From JAICMB01 sp035295125 (GTDB lineage: Bacteria; Acidobacteriota; Terriglobia; Bryobacterales; Bryobacteraceae): a stretch of DNA of 64,000 nucleotides. Below the pieces are notes generated by a model. That model was not told the DNA's origin, did not search any database, and was given only the letters and a program-made list of their open reading frames with translations. The translations under genes and the position numbers were made by a program. Each line of letters opens with the position of its first letter. Position 1 is the first letter of the stretch. Location: NCBI GenBank assembly GCA_035295125.1, contig DATGJP010000050.1, forward strand, positions 55,800-119,799, in the 5' to 3' direction. Below are positions 50,968 to 61,664 of the stretch, piece by piece.

Positions 50968-52241
50968 TGCACGCTCCCGTTCGCCTGCAAGCCATAAGGC
51001 GCGAGGTATGCGCAAAGCCGCCCCAGCGTGTCGTACTGGTGGGAAACATTCACCCAACGCAGCCTTGCTTCCTCGCCCCGCCCACAGAAGAATCCGACAC
51101 CGCCGGTCTTCAGGCGGTTGTCTGACCAGAAATCGGCCACTTTGTTCTCCACCATTAGGGTGAAATCGGTGCCGCGCACATCGATCTGCGCCCGGAAGAA
51201 CGTATCCGCAGACAAAGTGAGCGGTAGCGGCGTTTCGGAACGCATTGATTCTCTGCCGTTGACCACGGCGTAGTGAATGATATGTACTTCGGGTAAAGGT
51301 TTAGGTTTAACCACTACGAATCTGAATCCATAGTAGTTTTCATTGTCGTTGGCGCGGAACACCACGCCCAGGGCCTTTTGGTCGACCGTACCGAGGAACT
51401 CAAAACGGTAGTCCGCCATTTGCAGGGTCGGACGGAACAGGGCAAGCGCATTGGGACGAACAAATCCCGTTTTGTCGTAAGACCAGGACGGCGGAGTTCC
51501 CGCGCGGGTTTGCCAGCCATCGAGGCCGCTACGGAAATCATCGGAATAGTCGAACCCCGCGCGTTCCAGAATGGTGCGGCGAATCCCGGACCATTGGCGG
51601 GATAGGAAACCGTCTAGCATAGGCTGTCCTACGGGGTTCACTGCCGAACTCTTATGGTGAATATGCGTGGTGGTGGCGTTGATGACCAGAACCAGCAAAA
51701 GAGGAATCACTAAAGTGATCAACTTCAGGTCGTCCGGCGCCGCCTGCCAGATTTCGCGAAGACGCTGCGTGGAAAGATCGATGTGGGAGCCGTCCGCCCA
51801 ACGTTTCCGGGGTTGAGTCTCCACCGGGGCGGGAGGTTGGAGAGGGGCCAGAGCGATGTCCAAGTTCGGAATAAGTGGATTATGCGAGAAGGCGACAAGG
51901 GCAGGGCTGGTTTTCTGCGGCTCTCCCTTGGGCTGGCGCGGCAGTGCTTGCGGAAACCGCAGCGGAACGCGGCCCGCTGGGTCGAGCAGTGCCAGAGTCA
52001 GAGCGGCGTCAAACGATGGTCTTCGAAGATCAGGCGGTTTCGGAGGAGTGTGGCGAAGATTCAGCCGCAGCGGTCCCTGATCCGCCGCTCGCGGCGCAAT
52101 GTCGCCTGGCCCGGAGAGTCTGTGAACCGTGCCCGACTGGGCTTCGGCTTCGTGTAGCTCATGATGCTCGTCGCAGCAGAACTCGCCGTTCGCCAGCGTC
52201 CTTAAGAGCGACAACGTGGTGCCGCAATATAGACACTGCAT
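50964..52241 (-). CDS. Membrane protein with zinc ribbon and LamG-like C-terminal domain
   Basis: 425 residues. The N-terminus has a zinc ribbon (CLYCGTTL and FCCDEHH), then a proline-rich low-complexity region (about 55-145), one membrane helix (about 172-192, LITLVIPLLLVLVINATT) and an extracytoplasmic beta-rich domain (about 230-410) resembling LamG/DUF1080-type jelly rolls (FDYSDDFRSGLDGW, ADYRFEFLGTVDQKALGVVFRANDNENYYGF). Co-transcribed with the TPR protein. It could link a cytoplasmic metal-binding head to an external carbohydrate-binding domain; function unknown. Confidence 0.75.
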   Translation of the reverse strand: MQCLYCGTTLSLLRTLANGEFCCDEHHELHEAEAQSGTVHRLSGPGDIAPRAADQGPLRLNLRHTPPKPPDLRRPSFDAALTLALLDPAGRVPLRFPQALPRQPKGEPQKTSPALVAFSHNPLIPNLDIALAPLQPPAPVETQPRKRWADGSHIDLSTQRLREIWQAAPDDLKLITLVIPLLLVLVINATTTHIHHKSSAVNPVGQPMLDGFLSRQWSGIRRTILERAGFDYSDDFRSGLDGWQTRAGTPPSWSYDKTGFVRPNALALFRPTLQMADYRFEFLGTVDQKALGVVFRANDNENYYGFRFVVVKPKPLPEVHIIHYAVVNGRESMRSETPLPLTLSADTFFRAQIDVRGTDFTLMVENKVADFWSDNRLKTGGVGFFCGRGEEARLRWVNVSHQYDTLGRLCAYLAPYGLQANGSVQ

Positions 52242-52429
52242 GGCTGTCTAAATCCTCACCTATTACTATGTGAGGTTTGCGGGCCGCTGACCAACGGGGA
52301 AACTGCTTAGTTCACAATTCTAATTTGTCGTGGGTACTTAGGACCAAGGTAGGATCTAAGTTCTAGTCCCTCTAACGGTTAGTACTTGGTAGGAAACGGT
52401 CATGCCCACTTTGGAGGGACGGGTCTCGC

Positions 52430-52951
52430 TTACGCCTCAAGCGGAAACGCCAGGGACGCCTTAGAGAGTGTCTTCTGCAACAGGTCGACCGCTTCCACTT
52501 CGTTCACGCCGCGGGATATCGAGAGTTCGGTTAACAGCATGTGCCGCGCGCGGTCGAGCATCTTCTTTTCGCGAAACGAGAGGGGCTTCTCCGCCTGGAG
52601 CGCGAGCAGGGTCTTGAGTACCTCCGCGATCTCCAGCAGGCTTCCGTTGCGCATCTTATCGGTGTTCTCTTTGAAGCGGTCTTTCCAATCGATCCGGGAT
52701 CGTGAAGAGCGCTCCCCGAGGTAGCCGAGAACGCGACTCACCTCGCCGTTGCGCGTGACTTTCCGCAAACCCACTTGTCCGACGTGGGAGAACGGCACGA
52801 TCACGGTCATACTGGTCGAGTTGAGCCTGAGCAGATAAAAGCGCTCAAAACGGGTTCCGAAAGCGCGGGTACTAATGTTTTCAACGGTCCCCACGCCGTG
52901 GTTTGGGTAGACAATCTTCTCACCTACGCGAAAGAACTCCATAGAGGCCAT
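52430..52951 (-). CDS. carD: CarD-family transcriptional regulator
   Basis: 173 residues from the ATG at 52951 (AGGT six bases upstream; GTG 52957 and ATG 52942 are alternatives). N-terminal RNA-polymerase-interaction domain (EFFRVGEKIVYPNHGVGTVENIS, about 3-55) and C-terminal helical DNA-interaction domain (about 70-165). CarD binds the RNA polymerase beta subunit and stabilises open complexes at rRNA and other promoters. A well-formed promoter lies upstream. Confidence 0.9.
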   Translation of the reverse strand: MASMEFFRVGEKIVYPNHGVGTVENISTRAFGTRFERFYLLRLNSTSMTVIVPFSHVGQVGLRKVTRNGEVSRVLGYLGERSSRSRIDWKDRFKENTDKMRNGSLLEIAEVLKTLLALQAEKPLSFREKKMLDRARHMLLTELSISRGVNEVEAVDLLQKTLSKASLAFPLEA

Positions 52952-52999
52952 GCACACCTGCCCGAAAGTTGTTAAATAGCAAACAAAACCGGATACAAA

Positions 53000-53028
53000 A
53001 TATTAAGCCTTACTTAATGGTTTGTCAA
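53000..53028 (-). promoter_or_regulatory. Sigma-70-type promoter of carD with a dyad in the spacer
   Basis: TTGACA (minus strand, 53028-53023) and TAATAT (53005-53000) are separated by exactly 17 bases. The spacer contains ATTAAG-CCTTA-CTTAAT (53002-53018), a dyad that could be an operator. The predicted start of transcription lies about 45 bases before the ATG. Confidence 0.75.
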
Positions 53029-53099
53029 TATCCAACCTGCCAACGCGTACCCTCTGCGGGCCGGTTCGCGGCGCACTTCGATACCTCGGAAGAGGGCTG

Positions 53100-54508
<1,409 letters not shown>

Positions 54509-54509
<1 letters not shown>

Positions 54510-54527
54510 CGAGATATCATATCTCGG
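54509..54527. promoter_or_regulatory. 19-base palindrome overlapping the NCS1 start codon
   Basis: CCGAGATAT-G-ATATCTCGG on the minus strand, with nine-base arms. Its last G is the first base of the GTG start codon. It lies in the 27-base gap after the ADOP gene, so it could be an operator or a translational hairpin. Confidence 0.5.
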
Positions 54528-54535
54528 CGAGACTC

Positions 54536-57256
54536 TCAGTTCGAGCGCAAGGCGGCGATCGGATCGACACGGCTGGCCGAACGGGCAGGCAAGTAACACG
54601 CCATCAGGGCAACCACCATGAGGACCGCCGCGGCGCTTATCATGCTGATCGGGTCGGTGGCGCTCACGCCGAACAACATGCGTGTCAGAAGGCGTCCCAT
54701 GGCCAGCGCAACCACAAATCCAACCAGCAGACCGGTCAGCACCAATGTCATCCCGGATCGCAGCACCAACACGAGCACCGACCGCTGCGCGGCGCCAAGA
54801 GCCATGCGAACCCCAATCTCGCGTCGCCGCTGACTCACGGAATAAGCGATGATGCCGTACAGTCCAATGCTCGCCAGTCCGAGCGCCAACAGTCCGAAGA
54901 TGCCGAGCAGCGCGACACCAAGCTTGGCCGTGAAGAGAGCCTGGTCTACGATCGTGGTCCCGGTCCGGATATCCGGTGCTGGAACCTCGGGGCCAACGGT
55001 CTTCAAGGCGTCCTGCACCGCAGCCATCGCTTGCCTGGGGTCGCGGTCACTTCGAACGTAGAAGATCATCGAGTCAGAGAAGCTCTGTTCGAGCGGCACG
55101 TAAACGCAGAGCTGCGGCGGTTCGGCCAGAGTCGAGTAATTCGCCGTCCTGGCCACCCCAATCACCTGTCGTAAAACCTTCTCTCCCGGAAGTTGAACGT
55201 GTTTGCCGAGCGGATTCTCGTTCGGCCAATAGTCGTGCACCAGCTTCTCGTTCACGATGGCGACCGGAACCGAACTCGCCTGATCCATTGCCGTGAATGT
55301 ACGGCCGCGGTCGATAGCGATGCCGGCGGTTTCGAAATAGCCGATGTCGACAGTGTTGGCTATGGTCGTAACGAGGTCGGATTTCGAACGCGCCTGCCTG
55401 CCTTCGATCTCCAGGCCGCTGGCGACGCGTCCCCAGAGCGGGAGGTTGGATGCCCACGAGGCGGATTTCACGCCGGGCAATTGCGAGACGCGTTCGCGCG
55501 CCTCCTTGTAAAACGTTTTGATTCGCGCCTGACTATAGCCGGCTTGGCCAGGGTTCGTCATGACGACAACCAGGTGTTGCGTCTGGAAGCCTGGATCGAT
55601 CTGATAAGCGCGTTCGATGCTTCTCAGGAACAGCGTTGCAGTTACTAGCGAGAGGAATGAGAAAGCGACCTGTCCGGCGAGCAGCGTGTTGGCGACGGTG
55701 ATGCGGCGCCTCGACCTGCCTGTCGTGCGTGCCTCTTCCTTGAGCGCCTCGGCGACGCCCGTTCGGGCCGCGCGCAATGCGGGCATCACTCCGAACGCGA
55801 AGCCGGTGAAAACGGAGATGAGTACCCCGTATAGAAAAACGAGACCATCCGTTTTGGGAGCAATCATGTTCGCTGTCACGTCTGCCGGGAGGAACGACCA
55901 TAATAGGTCCGAACCCATAAATCCAATCGCTACGCCTGCGAGGCCGCTCAGCAAGCCGAGGCAGACACTCTCGGTAAGCAGTTGCCGGATGATGCGGCTG
56001 CGGCTGGCTCCCATCGCCAGCCGTAACGCGATTTCCTGTCGGCGCGCTCCGGCGCGGGCGAGCAGAAGATTTGCGACATTCGAGCAGGCAATCAGCAGGA
56101 CGATGCCGACGACTGCGAGCAGAACCGCGCTTCCGAACATGATGGGGGTGCGATCCATGCCGGAATTCGTGCCGAAAATCACATCGCTAAGCGGTCGCAC
56201 TTTGCCCAGACGGCCCTTGTTGGTCTGCGGATATTCCCGCGCCAAGGCGGCCGCAACGGTTGTGATGTTCGCCTCTGCTTGCGAGCGGCTCACGCCCGGT
56301 TTCAGGCGGCCGAGCCCGTGGAACACCGCTTTGCCGCGATCGCTCAGAACGCTTTGCATTTCGTTGGGTAGCAGGCGCTCCGCCATAGCGGCCGGGATCC
56401 AGAGATCGGGCCCGAAGATTGCGTTTACCCCGATGAATCTTGGCGGCGCCACTCCGATTATGGTGAATGGAAGGCCGTTGATGCGAAGCGTTTTGCCGAG
56501 TATGTCGGAGGCGCCTCCAAAGCGGCTTTGCCAGGTCGCATAATTCATGACGGCAACCGGTTTCGTCCCAGGTGTGCTGTCTTCGTCGGGCAGAAAGAAG
56601 CGTCCCAGCGCCGGATGGAGCCCAAGAGTCGAGAAGTAGTTGCCGGTGACGATCTCGCCAAATACGCGTTGCTTGGTGGCGCCGGTCTCATTCAACAATG
56701 GGCGTACCGATACATAGCCGGCCAGCGAATCGAAGACCTCGTTCTTCTGGCGGAGGTCAGAGAAGTTGGGATAGGAAAGCGGAATCGTCTCCGACATCGA
56801 CACCGCCGCAAGTCCTGAGACGTTTTGGACCGCAGGCAGCGGATCGAGGATCAGCGTATTGATCACTGTAAAGACGGTGGTGTTGGCGCCGATGCCAAGC
56901 CCGAGCGTAAGCACGACGAAGAACACGAACAGCGGATTCTGCCGCATCGTGCGGCCGGCGTAGCGTATGTCCTTCCAGAGGTCCGCCAGATAGTTGCTAC
57001 GTCTGGAATCGCCCACCGTGACCGGGTCGTGCTTCGGCAAACGATGACCCGCCAGGCCCGTTTTCATCGCTTGCATGTCCTCGAATTCCTTCATTACCGT
57101 CTGTAGCGCTTCCTGCTCGGAGACCCCGGCGGCGAGCGATCGCTGATAAAGATCTTCAAGGTGGTCCGTGATCTCGTCCATGAGGTTACGCTCGGCCGCG
57201 GGCGTCAACCCCAGAGGCGCAATGCGTTGTTGAACCAGCTTTTTGAAATCAGGCAT
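54536..57256 (-). CDS. ADOP-type ABC permease with N-terminal prefix domain
   Basis: 906 residues from the ATG at 57256, overlapping the PadR gene by eight bases. An N-terminal soluble prefix (about 1-85, FKKLVQQRIAPLGLTPAAERNLMDEITDHLEDLY) typical of PadR-linked ADOPs precedes the usual membrane helix, MacB core, FtsX bundle, second core and closing helices (ending RVDPIAALRSN). No ATPase is adjacent. Its transcription is probably controlled by the PadR protein. Confidence 0.9.
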   Translation of the reverse strand: MPDFKKLVQQRIAPLGLTPAAERNLMDEITDHLEDLYQRSLAAGVSEQEALQTVMKEFEDMQAMKTGLAGHRLPKHDPVTVGDSRRSNYLADLWKDIRYAGRTMRQNPLFVFFVVLTLGLGIGANTTVFTVINTLILDPLPAVQNVSGLAAVSMSETIPLSYPNFSDLRQKNEVFDSLAGYVSVRPLLNETGATKQRVFGEIVTGNYFSTLGLHPALGRFFLPDEDSTPGTKPVAVMNYATWQSRFGGASDILGKTLRINGLPFTIIGVAPPRFIGVNAIFGPDLWIPAAMAERLLPNEMQSVLSDRGKAVFHGLGRLKPGVSRSQAEANITTVAAALAREYPQTNKGRLGKVRPLSDVIFGTNSGMDRTPIMFGSAVLLAVVGIVLLIACSNVANLLLARAGARRQEIALRLAMGASRSRIIRQLLTESVCLGLLSGLAGVAIGFMGSDLLWSFLPADVTANMIAPKTDGLVFLYGVLISVFTGFAFGVMPALRAARTGVAEALKEEARTTGRSRRRITVANTLLAGQVAFSFLSLVTATLFLRSIERAYQIDPGFQTQHLVVVMTNPGQAGYSQARIKTFYKEARERVSQLPGVKSASWASNLPLWGRVASGLEIEGRQARSKSDLVTTIANTVDIGYFETAGIAIDRGRTFTAMDQASSVPVAIVNEKLVHDYWPNENPLGKHVQLPGEKVLRQVIGVARTANYSTLAEPPQLCVYVPLEQSFSDSMIFYVRSDRDPRQAMAAVQDALKTVGPEVPAPDIRTGTTIVDQALFTAKLGVALLGIFGLLALGLASIGLYGIIAYSVSQRRREIGVRMALGAAQRSVLVLVLRSGMTLVLTGLLVGFVVALAMGRLLTRMLFGVSATDPISMISAAAVLMVVALMACYLPARSASRVDPIAALRSN

Positions 57257-57593
57257 GCTCAATCCCCGTAACTCGATTGATGGCGGCGACAAAATCCGTC
57301 CAGCTCTTGCGCTGCGACTGCAGCACTTGGTGGCCTTCCTCGGTGAGCCGATAGTAGCGGCGGCGCCGCTGCTCGGCCTTTTCCACCCACTGCCCGGCAA
57401 TCCAACCCTGTTTTTCCAGCTTGTATAAGAGCGGATAAAGGGAGGTCACGTGAAAGCGGAGAGCTCCGCCGGACCGGATCTCGATCAGGCGGGATATGTC
57501 ATAGCCATGGCGCGGTTCGGACTCGAGCAGCGAAAGGACGAGAAGCTCGGCGCTGCCCTTCTTCCATTCCTGTTCCGGGGAGGATGTGGTCAT
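57249..57593 (-). CDS. PadR family transcriptional regulator
   Basis: 114 residues. Winged helix: WKKGSAELLVLSLLESEPRHGYDISRLIE and the wing GALRFHVTSLYPLLYKLEKQGWI, then RRRRYYRLTEEGHQVL. It overlaps the ADOP gene by eight bases, the standard PadR-ADOP arrangement in Acidobacteriota. A dyad directly upstream (57594-57627) is the obvious autoregulatory site. Confidence 0.93.
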   Translation of the reverse strand: MTTSSPEQEWKKGSAELLVLSLLESEPRHGYDISRLIEIRSGGALRFHVTSLYPLLYKLEKQGWIAGQWVEKAEQRRRRYYRLTEEGHQVLQSQRKSWTDFVAAINRVTGIEHA

Positions 57594-57627
57594 ATATTAG
57601 GCTCCATTATATGGGAGTCACTAATAT
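57594..57627. promoter_or_regulatory. Candidate PadR operator and promoter
   Basis: ATATTAG (57594-57600) and CTAATAT (57621-57627) flank a 20-base centre with a looser CTCC/GGAG dyad. On the minus strand the centre contains TATAAT (57611-57606) and GGAG eight bases before the ATG. A PadR dimer bound here would block transcription or ribosome access. Confidence 0.55.
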
Positions 57628-57656
57628 CGACGAAGCTCCCGCAGATTTGGTTCGAT

Positions 57657-58892
57657 CTATTTTGCGAGTTTGTATATCGTCAGGCCACTCAGCAACTTAG
57701 GGTAGAAATCGGTTGACTTCTGGGGCATCACGCCGCCGGAGAGGGCGACATCGGCGGTCTGTTGGATCGTTGTGGGTTCGAGCAGGAAGGCGATCTGAGC
57801 CCCGCCGGTCTCGACCTTGTCGACCGCCGCATCGATCCCGCGAACGTACTGCAAGTAGCTCTCGTTCCGAACCGATTCTTCGCTGATATTTAAGATTCCA
57901 CCGAGGAGACCATCGTGCAGGAACTTGACATCCAGGTCGCCGGGATGGCGCGGATAATCGATCAGGTAGGTCGCCCCACCCTGCAACGCAAAACCGACTC
58001 TCACGCGTTCCGGAGCCGGGGTTGCGAAGATCTCTTTCAATGCCGCAAGGGACGGAAGTTTCTGGGCATTCGTGGCCTGGATGAGGCTCTGGGCGTCGAA
58101 GGATGGCAAACGGCTCACCACGCGATGTGTCGCCAGGATCTTCAACCCGGGTGCATTCATATTGACGAACGTCATCATTACGGATTTGGCGTCCGGGGAG
58201 TTAGGATTTTCGTTGCGGAAGGCCAATGCCGTCTCGTAGCGGTGATGGCCATCGGCGATCAGGAGCTTCTTGTCCGACATCAACTGCTCGATGGACGCGA
58301 TGAGCCCAGGTTCCGAGATTCGCCACAAGCGATGTAGCGTTTCATACTCATCGACGACGGATACATCGGGGTCGCGCCGCGTCGCCGAATCGAGGGCGGC
58401 GTCTACGGCTTGCGCAGGGTCGGAATAGAGCATAAAGAGCTGCCCGAAGTGTGCCCTTGTATGTCGTAGCAATTCCAGGCGATCTTTCTTTGGGCCCGAC
58501 AGTGTTTGCTCGTGCCTGTAGACCACCATGGCATCATAATCCTCCACGGGACCTAAACCGATAAAGCCTTTACGGGTGAGCACCGCATCTTCATCGGGAA
58601 CCCGGAATTCCTGGCTGTAGGCGTACAGGCTTGGTTCGGAGTCGCGGGTGAGGACCCCCTGCTCGATCCACTCGTTCAGGTATCCTTTCGCCCGTGTGTA
58701 AACGTTGTCCGAATCCGTATCCGTGGAAAACCGTTCTCCCAGGACAATGCGGACAAAGTTATAAGGACTCAGCGACAGGTATCGCGACTGCATCGCGGGA
58801 GAGATCTTGTCATACGGCTGTGTGACAAGATCTTCGGGAGGGCCGGCTTTTGAACTGTAACGATAGGCTTGGAAAGGTTGTATGCGTGCCAT
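57657..58892 (-). CDS. DUF1015 family protein
   Basis: 411 residues, cytoplasmic. Family motifs: ARIQPFQAYRYSS at the start, VTQPYDKISPAMQSRYLSLSPYNFVRI (about 24-50), YAYSQEFRVP and the conserved IADGHHRYETALAFRNE (about 212-228). DUF1015 proteins are widespread and often sit near serine-pathway genes in other bacteria; no such genes are seen here. Catalytic role unproven. Confidence 0.9.
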   Translation of the reverse strand: MARIQPFQAYRYSSKAGPPEDLVTQPYDKISPAMQSRYLSLSPYNFVRIVLGERFSTDTDSDNVYTRAKGYLNEWIEQGVLTRDSEPSLYAYSQEFRVPDEDAVLTRKGFIGLGPVEDYDAMVVYRHEQTLSGPKKDRLELLRHTRAHFGQLFMLYSDPAQAVDAALDSATRRDPDVSVVDEYETLHRLWRISEPGLIASIEQLMSDKKLLIADGHHRYETALAFRNENPNSPDAKSVMMTFVNMNAPGLKILATHRVVSRLPSFDAQSLIQATNAQKLPSLAALKEIFATPAPERVRVGFALQGGATYLIDYPRHPGDLDVKFLHDGLLGGILNISEESVRNESYLQYVRGIDAAVDKVETGGAQIAFLLEPTTIQQTADVALSGGVMPQKSTDFYPKLLSGLTIYKLAK

Positions 58893-58936
58893 TGAGAATA
58901 CTCAGGATGGCACAGCAGCGCGTGCGGATGCCAGCT

Positions 58937-59542
58937 TTAGAAAACGGTGCGGGCGTAAACTCCGCCGCGGCTCGCGGGTGCGGTGAGGTACGTCTCGGCG
59001 GCAACGGCGGATTCGCCGGGTTTCAGCGATATGTCCGGATCGATTACGCGAGCGGATGTATCGCGTGCCCAGTTCAACACTTCCCCCGTATTGTGATCGA
59101 CGCTGTGGGGTGTCCCCAGGGAACTCGCTCGCAAGTTGGGGTCGCCAATGATGATACGCTGTGTGATCACGGGGTAGCCAGCATTGACACAATCGTTTCC
59201 CACCGATTCACAATCATGCTCGCCCACCGCGCGCATGCGGGTCAGAATGATCAAGCCCTGGCCATTCATCGTCGAGTCGAGGAGTTGCAGCGCGATACTC
59301 CGATTGGCAGCCTTCGAGAAATCGACTCCCTGGGAATACATACTGGCGAGGTCGCGGCTGACTTGGTCAGCCCGGACGCTGCTCTGGGAATTATTGGAGA
59401 TCAACAACACCCCTATTGCCAAAGGGATGAGAAATACTGCCGCAAGGACCACTTGAACCGGTCCGCTGCCGCGGGTTGCCTTTGGAGGTTGTTTCAAGGA
59501 TGCTCCACTACCACTATAGGAGCGGTCTTCGCCTGAGACCAT
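58937..59542 (-). CDS. TadE-like / pseudopilin-like membrane protein
   Basis: 201 residues from the ATG at 59542 (GTG at 59554 possible). A membrane helix (about 30-47, VQVVLAAVFLIPLAIGVLLI) followed by an extracytoplasmic region of short beta segments (GQGLIILTRMRAVGEHDCESVGNDCVNAGYPVITQRI), with the AVFLIPL pattern of TadE/TadG-type proteins. No tad/pilus genes are adjacent. Function unknown. Confidence 0.6.
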   Translation of the reverse strand: MVSGEDRSYSGSGASLKQPPKATRGSGPVQVVLAAVFLIPLAIGVLLISNNSQSSVRADQVSRDLASMYSQGVDFSKAANRSIALQLLDSTMNGQGLIILTRMRAVGEHDCESVGNDCVNAGYPVITQRIIIGDPNLRASSLGTPHSVDHNTGEVLNWARDTSARVIDPDISLKPGESAVAAETYLTAPASRGGVYARTVF

Positions 59543-59577
59543 TCGACAGGTCACTTAGGCATTCCCGATGTTTCTGG

Positions 59578-60381
59578 CTAGGGAACTAGGGTCCGTTCAC
59601 TCACCGCGGCGGATCGCATCGGTACGCTGCGATACAGAAGCCAGGAACCGGCGGCCAGGGTCAGGAAGCAAAGCCATTGGGTTAGGGATAATCCGCCGTA
59701 AGTTCCTTGTTCGTGGAACCGGAAAAACTCGATGATAAAACGGGCTAGCGAGTACAAGGTCAAGTACCAGCCGAAGACTTCGCCGTTTGCGTGACGTTTG
59801 CGGAAGCGCCAGTAGAGAAATGCGAAAATGGCGAGATCCGCGCCGGACTCGTAGAGCTGGGCGGGGTGCAGAGGGGTGAGCAGCGGGGTTCCACTGATGT
59901 CATAGGCGTCGGGATTCCGGAAGGTGACGGCCCAAGGGAGGTCACACTTGAGTCCCCAGCAGCAACCTGCGGCAAAGCACCCGACCCGTCCGATGGCCTG
60001 GGCCAGGGCGATGCCGGGCGAGAAGATGTCGCAGGTCCCTAGAAAAGGTAGCCCGTTTTTGCGCATGTAAAAGAAAGCAAAGACGAAAGCCGCCAGAAAC
60101 CCGCCCTGGTAAACGCCCGCCGCGCGCCACGTGCTGAGTGCAATCAGTTCTCGAGGATTATTCCAGAAATCTTTGAAATCAAAGAGGAACATGAACAGCT
60201 TCGCGCCTGCCAGACCCATCAGGGCACAGTAGATGGCGAGATTCGTGACGGTCTCGGCGGGCAGCTTGGCATCCTTTGCCAGGCGGACGGTAATCCAGAG
60301 GCCAACCAGGAAGCCGATGGCCACCAGGACCCCGTAGGTCGGAAGGAAGAAACCGCCAATGTTGATTAGTTTCGGGAGCAT
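59578..60381 (-). CDS. lgt: Prolipoprotein diacylglyceryl transferase
   Basis: 267 residues with seven membrane helices. The Lgt signature is visible as AAGCCWGLKCDLPWAVTF, with the catalytic region around GRVGCFAAGCCWG, and PAQLYES and EFFRFHE follow. It transfers a diacylglyceryl group to the lipobox Cys. Two bases after lspA, giving a lipoprotein-processing operon. Confidence 0.95.
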   Translation of the reverse strand: MLPKLINIGGFFLPTYGVLVAIGFLVGLWITVRLAKDAKLPAETVTNLAIYCALMGLAGAKLFMFLFDFKDFWNNPRELIALSTWRAAGVYQGGFLAAFVFAFFYMRKNGLPFLGTCDIFSPGIALAQAIGRVGCFAAGCCWGLKCDLPWAVTFRNPDAYDISGTPLLTPLHPAQLYESGADLAIFAFLYWRFRKRHANGEVFGWYLTLYSLARFIIEFFRFHEQGTYGGLSLTQWLCFLTLAAGSWLLYRSVPMRSAAVSERTLVP

Positions 60382-60383
60382 GA

Positions 60384-60896
60384 CTAGTGCGGGGTCTCAA
60401 TTTGTGGACGCTGCTTCTCGCGTCCGCGCCACATGTCGATAATCAGAAGCGCCGCGCCGACTGTGATTCCGCTGTCCGCGACGTTGAAGGCGGGGAAGTA
60501 GTGGTCGTCCGCATATATTTCGACGAAATCCGTGACGGTGCCGCGTACAACACGGTCGAAAAGATTGCCCATGGCTCCTCCGAGGACCAAGGCCAGCCCG
60601 ATCCGAAGAATCCAGCTGGGACGTTCATCGCGAGGCGAACGCAGGAGCACCCAGGTGATCAGCACCAGGACGCCCGCCGAGAGCCCGATCAATATGAGGC
60701 TCCGCAGCGGCCCTGTGGAGTCGGCGAATAGCCCGAAGGCGACGCCGGGGTTCTCCGTATGGATGATGTTGAAGAAGCCGGGGATGATGCGGTGCGTCTC
60801 CCAAAGGGACACATGAGTTTTGATGAGCCACTTCGACAGGCGATCCAGGATAAAGATGGCGCCGGCGATCGCGAAAGGGGCGAGTCGATAGATCAT
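60384..60896 (-). CDS. lspA: Lipoprotein signal peptidase (signal peptidase II)
   Basis: 170 residues with four membrane helices. The two catalytic Asp regions are GNLFDRVVRGTVTDFVE and FNVADSGI; NPGVAFGLF is also conserved. It cuts the signal peptide of prolipoproteins after Lgt has acted. Confidence 0.94.
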   Translation of the reverse strand: MIYRLAPFAIAGAIFILDRLSKWLIKTHVSLWETHRIIPGFFNIIHTENPGVAFGLFADSTGPLRSLILIGLSAGVLVLITWVLLRSPRDERPSWILRIGLALVLGGAMGNLFDRVVRGTVTDFVEIYADDHYFPAFNVADSGITVGAALLIIDMWRGREKQRPQIETPH

Positions 60897-60944
60897 CCGA
60901 TGATTCTTATTATGACGGGCGGCAGACTCGTTGGGAGAACTTCG

Positions 60945-61343
60945 TCAGCGGCGCGAAATGAGTTTCAAGCCAGGTACGCCAAGGTAATCGGTCAAGTTGT
61001 GGGTGATTAACGGAGCGTCATACAGCAAGACGGTGGCCGCGATCCAGCCGTCAGCGCAGTCGATTCTTTTGCCCGCTGCCTGTGCGCCCACCATAACTTC
61101 TGCCCATCGATAGCAAAGCTCGGGACTGGAGGGTACCAAGGTGAATCGCCTCAAATATGTCTTGAGCCAGCCGATACGCTGAGGGCTCCATCGTCTTTCA
61201 ATCCCCCAGCGATCAAGTTCGGCCACTGTCATAAACGAAACGAGGGGTACCTTACCTGCAACGTCGTGGTCATAGCGCGATGCGACGGGGTGATTCTTGA
61301 ATAGAAATGAAATTCCATCGGTGTCGACGACGACGAGCGTCAT
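60945..61343 (-). CDS. PIN-domain toxin (VapC-like)
   Basis: 132 residues. Acidic residues expected of the PIN RNase centre are Asp7 (VVVDTD), Glu/Asp in AELDRW, and DCADGWIAATVLL near 96. Cytoplasmic. Its start overlaps the antitoxin-like stop by four bases. The target RNA is unknown. Confidence 0.85.
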   Translation of the reverse strand: MTLVVVDTDGISFLFKNHPVASRYDHDVAGKVPLVSFMTVAELDRWGIERRWSPQRIGWLKTYLRRFTLVPSSPELCYRWAEVMVGAQAAGKRIDCADGWIAATVLLYDAPLITHNLTDYLGVPGLKLISRR

Positions 61344-61582
61344 GCAGACTGGTCGAGGCGCTTATGACCGCGCCATTCGTGGAGGGTCTGCAGGAACTCG
61401 TCTATCGATTCGTCTTCAGGCCAAAAATCGCCGTGAAGGATAGACACGTCTGTAATGGGTCCAGTGCCCTGTTGGCTCGTGAGTTCCGCGATAGAAGGAA
61501 AGCTACGCAATTCCGGGGAGTTAACTTTCCCGGAATCCCGTTCGTTTCGGTTTGTTTCAGCCAATTTGCCTCGCGCCACCAT
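61340..61582 (-). CDS. Antitoxin-like protein partner of the PIN toxin
   Basis: 80 residues from ATG 61582. The C-terminus (ITDVSILHGDFWPEDESIDEF) is the typical toxin-binding tail that pairs with PIN-domain proteins; the N-terminus may be DNA-binding. The coupled order antitoxin-toxin and the four-base overlap are standard for VapBC. Confidence 0.75.
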   Translation of the reverse strand: MVARGKLAETNRNERDSGKVNSPELRSFPSIAELTSQQGTGPITDVSILHGDFWPEDESIDEFLQTLHEWRGHKRLDQSA

Positions 61583-61664
61583 TTTAACAATGGCACAGTA
61601 GTTCGTTTGTAACACCGAGTCACCGGCTCACGTGCCAGAATGGCTACTAACCTGTGAGGAAGTT

